A stretch of DNA of 8,294 nucleotides, taken from contig CANHJA010000093.1 of the NCBI GenBank assembly GCA_947460795.1, forward strand, positions 1 to 8,294, written 5' to 3'. The stretch comes from Bacteroidota bacterium (GTDB lineage Bacteria; Bacteroidota; Bacteroidia; Chitinophagales; Chitinophagaceae). Position 1 is the stretch's first letter, and every line of letters begins with the position of its first letter. Positions 6,294 through 8,294 of this stretch are shown here, in pieces. Made by a program: the position numbers and the translations under genes. The notes beneath the pieces are model-generated. The model was not told where the DNA came from. It saw only the letters and a program-made list of their open reading frames with translations, and did not search any database.

Positions 6294-7032
6294 ACCCACT
6301 CGAATTATTTCACTGGTTCCATCTCAAACAGAATTGTTGTATGATTTAGGATTGAGGGATGAGGTTATTGGAATTACAAAGTTTTGTATTCATCCAGATG
6401 AATGGTTTCGTAGAAAAAAAAGGGTGGGAGGTACTAAAAACGTAAAACTTGATTTGATAAAATCATTGAATCCTGATTTGATTTTAGCCAATAAAGAAGA
6501 AAATTTAAAAGAAGAAATTGAATGTTTGCAAAATGATTTTCCTGTTTATGTCAGTGAAATTTCTACTATCAATGAGGCATTGCAAATGATTGAGGATATT
6601 GGTAGTTTAGTGCATTGTCAAGAAAAATCTATGGATATTGTGAATGGGATAAAGGCAGAAATGGCCTCTCAACACTTGGCAAAAAAAAACAATATCAATG
6701 CCCTTTATTTAATTTGGCAAAACCCATATATGGTAGCAGGCAATGATACTTTTATTAATGATATGATGCTAGAGGCGGGTTTTAATAATTTGGTCAAACA
6801 AAATCGATATCCAATTATGACGTTGGAGGAAATAAAATTATTAAATCCAGCAGTTATTATGCTTTCCAGTGAACCTTTCCCATTTGCAGATAAACACATA
6901 CATGAATGGCAAATGCATTTACCAAACACTAAAATTATTTTAGTTGATGGCGAATTATTTAGTTGGTATGGTAGCCGAATGTTGAAATCATTTCAGTATT
7001 TTAGAGGTCTATATGAAGAACTATCATCTTAA
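6280..7032 (+). CDS. BtuF/TroA-like helical-backbone substrate-binding protein without signal peptide
   Basis: The 250-residue protein has the class III periplasmic-binding-protein fold (Peripla_BP_2, as in BtuF and siderophore receptors). The N-lobe shows RIISLVPSQTELLYDLGL at 8-25, GITKFCIHP at 31-39, VGGTKNVKLDLIKSLNPDLI (49-68) and NKEEN at 71-75. The C-lobe shows WQNPYMVAGNDTFINDM (146-162), AGFNN at 166-170, LNPAVIMLSSEPFPF at 188-202 and DGELFSWYGSRM at 223-234. BtuF-type members bind vitamin B12 or metal chelates for ABC import, but the ligand here is unknown. There is no signal peptide or lipoprotein Cys, and an in-frame stop at 6259 rules out an upstream extension encoding one, so it probably acts in the cytoplasm. 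No permease or ATPase gene is nearby. Its start overlaps the small membrane protein by 14 bases and its end overlaps the GT-C-like gene by 20. Confidence 0.85.
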   Translation: MSLNKPTRIISLVPSQTELLYDLGLRDEVIGITKFCIHPDEWFRRKKRVGGTKNVKLDLIKSLNPDLILANKEENLKEEIECLQNDFPVYVSEISTINEALQMIEDIGSLVHCQEKSMDIVNGIKAEMASQHLAKKNNINALYLIWQNPYMVAGNDTFINDMMLEAGFNNLVKQNRYPIMTLEEIKLLNPAVIMLSSEPFPFADKHIHEWQMHLPNTKIILVDGELFSWYGSRMLKSFQYFRGLYEELSS

Positions 7033-8294
7033 TATTATTCTTGTTTTTTCTTTAGCGTTTTATTTGGTGCTTTGGTTAGTGCTAAATCCTATTTTGGGTT
7101 ATATGCTAGACAGCGACTGTGTAGCCTATTTAACCCTTGCAGAACGATTTGCTAAAGGACAATATTTTGAATCTATTAATGGTTTATGGAGCCCATTAAA
7201 TGGTTGGATGATGGCACCTTTTATTAAATCTGGATTTAATAGTTGGACAATCGCAAAGACTATGAACTGTTTTGTTGGCGCTGTCGTTTTGGTGCTTTCA
7301 TTTTTGTTAAACAATCGATTTGTGAAAAATAAAACGGCAACTTATTTATTTGCGATCTTTTTTCCTGTCGTGCTAGCTTATCAAGTATACTTTCAAATGT
7401 TTGGAGATGTATTGCAACTGGTTTTTTTATTAGGCTATATTTTATTATTCACTTCTCCCAATTTTTTTAAATCAACATTCAAAATAATTGCAGCATCCAT
7501 TATAATGGGGATTGCCTACTACGCGAAAGCGTATAGTTTATTTTTCTTTTTAATTCATTTTGTGGCAATTTCGAGTTGGGCTTTATATAAACGCCAAAAC
7601 ACATTTACACAAACAATAAAAAATATATGCCTAGCCTTTATCACTATTTTTATAGTCATTTTTCCATGGAATTATGCATTGCACTCTAAATACAAGGAAT
7701 GGAATTTTATTGGTCAATCAGGTAAAATGAACATGAGTTGGAATATTAATTCTGGGAAATCATTTAAGTCTAATTACACTTTAATGATTCCGCCAACTTA
7801 TACAGATTCTCCTTCTTTTTGGGAAGATCCATACTTGACTCAACAAAATTTAAGTACTCCTTTCTCATCAGTCTCACATTTTGTAAAATGGGTAGCAAGA
7901 GTGATTCATACATTTTTTGAAGCAATCAGTTGCTTTCAAGAGCTTACTTTTTTTGCTTTTGCCATTTTGTGCTTCGGAGGCTACTATTTTTTTAAAAATA
8001 ATAAAGACACTTTTTCTGAAATTGAGTTTAGTATTCAGCTTATAATTATAACCATCCTGATACTGCCTTTTGGTTATTTATTGATGCACATAGAAACCCG
8101 ATACATTTGGGCAAATGGCATTTTATTATGGATATTGGCAAATCACGTCATCCATCAATTTACTCAAATTGGTAAAAAACAAAAGGTAATTATTCAGCTA
8201 CTGATTGCATTTTCATTTGTCTATTTCCCAGTAAAAGATACATTTTCTTTGCGACAAAAAAATAAGGATTTGTTTGAAACAGCAACTCAATTGA
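7013..8294 (+). CDS. Multi-spanning GT-C-like membrane glycosyltransferase, 3' end missing
   Basis: The frame is open from ATG 7013 to the window end (427 codons plus one base), so the C-terminus is missing. Many hydrophobic segments are visible: about 6-26, 84-99, 108-126, 131-147, 157-190, 203-219, 310-327, 341-358, 366-381 and 391-405. The first external loop reads LDSDCVAYLTLAERF (32-46) then GLWSPLNGW (57-65): acidic residues after the first helix followed by a W-S-P-L turn. Later HIETRYIW at 359-366 precedes another helix. This layout resembles GT-C/ArnT/PMT-type transferases that use lipid-phosphate sugar donors to modify envelope glycans; the assignment is by topology and motif style, so it remains tentative. 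The start lies 20 bases inside the preceding gene, with GAGG (7003-7006) as a possible weak ribosome-binding site. It belongs to the same run, and its product may sit in the inner membrane. Confidence 0.7.
   Translation, partial: MKNYHLNIILVFSLAFYLVLWLVLNPILGYMLDSDCVAYLTLAERFAKGQYFESINGLWSPLNGWMMAPFIKSGFNSWTIAKTMNCFVGAVVLVLSFLLNNRFVKNKTATYLFAIFFPVVLAYQVYFQMFGDVLQLVFLLGYILLFTSPNFFKSTFKIIAASIIMGIAYYAKAYSLFFFLIHFVAISSWALYKRQNTFTQTIKNICLAFITIFIVIFPWNYALHSKYKEWNFIGQSGKMNMSWNINSGKSFKSNYTLMIPPTYTDSPSFWEDPYLTQQNLSTPFSSVSHFVKWVARVIHTFFEAISCFQELTFFAFAILCFGGYYFFKNNKDTFSEIEFSIQLIIITILILPFGYLLMHIETRYIWANGILLWILANHVIHQFTQIGKKQKVIIQLLIAFSFVYFPVKDTFSLRQKNKDLFETATQL

Noticed and set aside
6705..6929. Antisense open frame in the binding-protein gene (and another at 7126-7314 in the GT-C-like gene)
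   Set aside because: Both are shadows of conserved motifs on the plus strand, with no supporting signals.

Overview
The window looks like chromosomal DNA from a Bacteroidota (Bacteroidetes) bacterium. The evidence is low GC, almost no Shine-Dalgarno sequences, -7 promoter boxes matching the Bacteroidota consensus TAnnTTTG, and gene sets typical of the phylum (an LptD / amidase / MCE / OstA-like cluster, and a DUF3822-RsmD pair). The RsmD and DUF3822 sequences suggest the Chitinophagales/Sphingobacteriales side, but this is an impression from memory and not a phylogeny. No mobile element, CRISPR array, RNA gene or sign of horizontal transfer was seen. No stretch over 300 bases lacks a gene.

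Left part (1-4366): an envelope-biogenesis locus. The 5' end of a minus-strand lptD-like gene (outer-membrane LPS insertion) diverges from a plus-strand run of three genes: a periplasmic zinc N-acetylmuramoyl-L-alanine amidase, an inner-membrane-anchored MCE/MlaD-type lipid-transport protein, and a large secreted OstA/LptA-like protein built from 29-31-residue beta-solenoid repeats. Together they connect peptidoglycan remodelling, phospholipid traffic and LPS export across the periplasm. The OstA-like gene has no ATG ahead of its signal peptide and appears to start with TTG.

Middle part (4367-5791): a minus-strand pair converging on the first run. A DUF3822 gene overlaps by 13 bases the start of rsmD (16S rRNA guanine-966 N2-methyltransferase). 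The RsmD protein reads GPPY where the catalytic motif is normally DPPY/F.

Right part (5792-8294): a 142-base intergenic region carries a good promoter (TTG, 17 bases, TATATTTG) for a tightly overlapping plus-strand run. Its genes are a small four-helix membrane protein of unknown function (probably another TTG start), a BtuF/TroA-like helical-backbone binding protein that cannot have a signal peptide, and a multi-spanning GT-C-like membrane protein cut off by the window end. The genes overlap by 14 and 20 bases, which suggests translational coupling.

Nothing here is clearly a new system. The most notable points are the RsmD motif change, the regular solenoid of the OstA-like protein, the two ATG-less genes, and the signal-less binding protein coupled to two membrane proteins.
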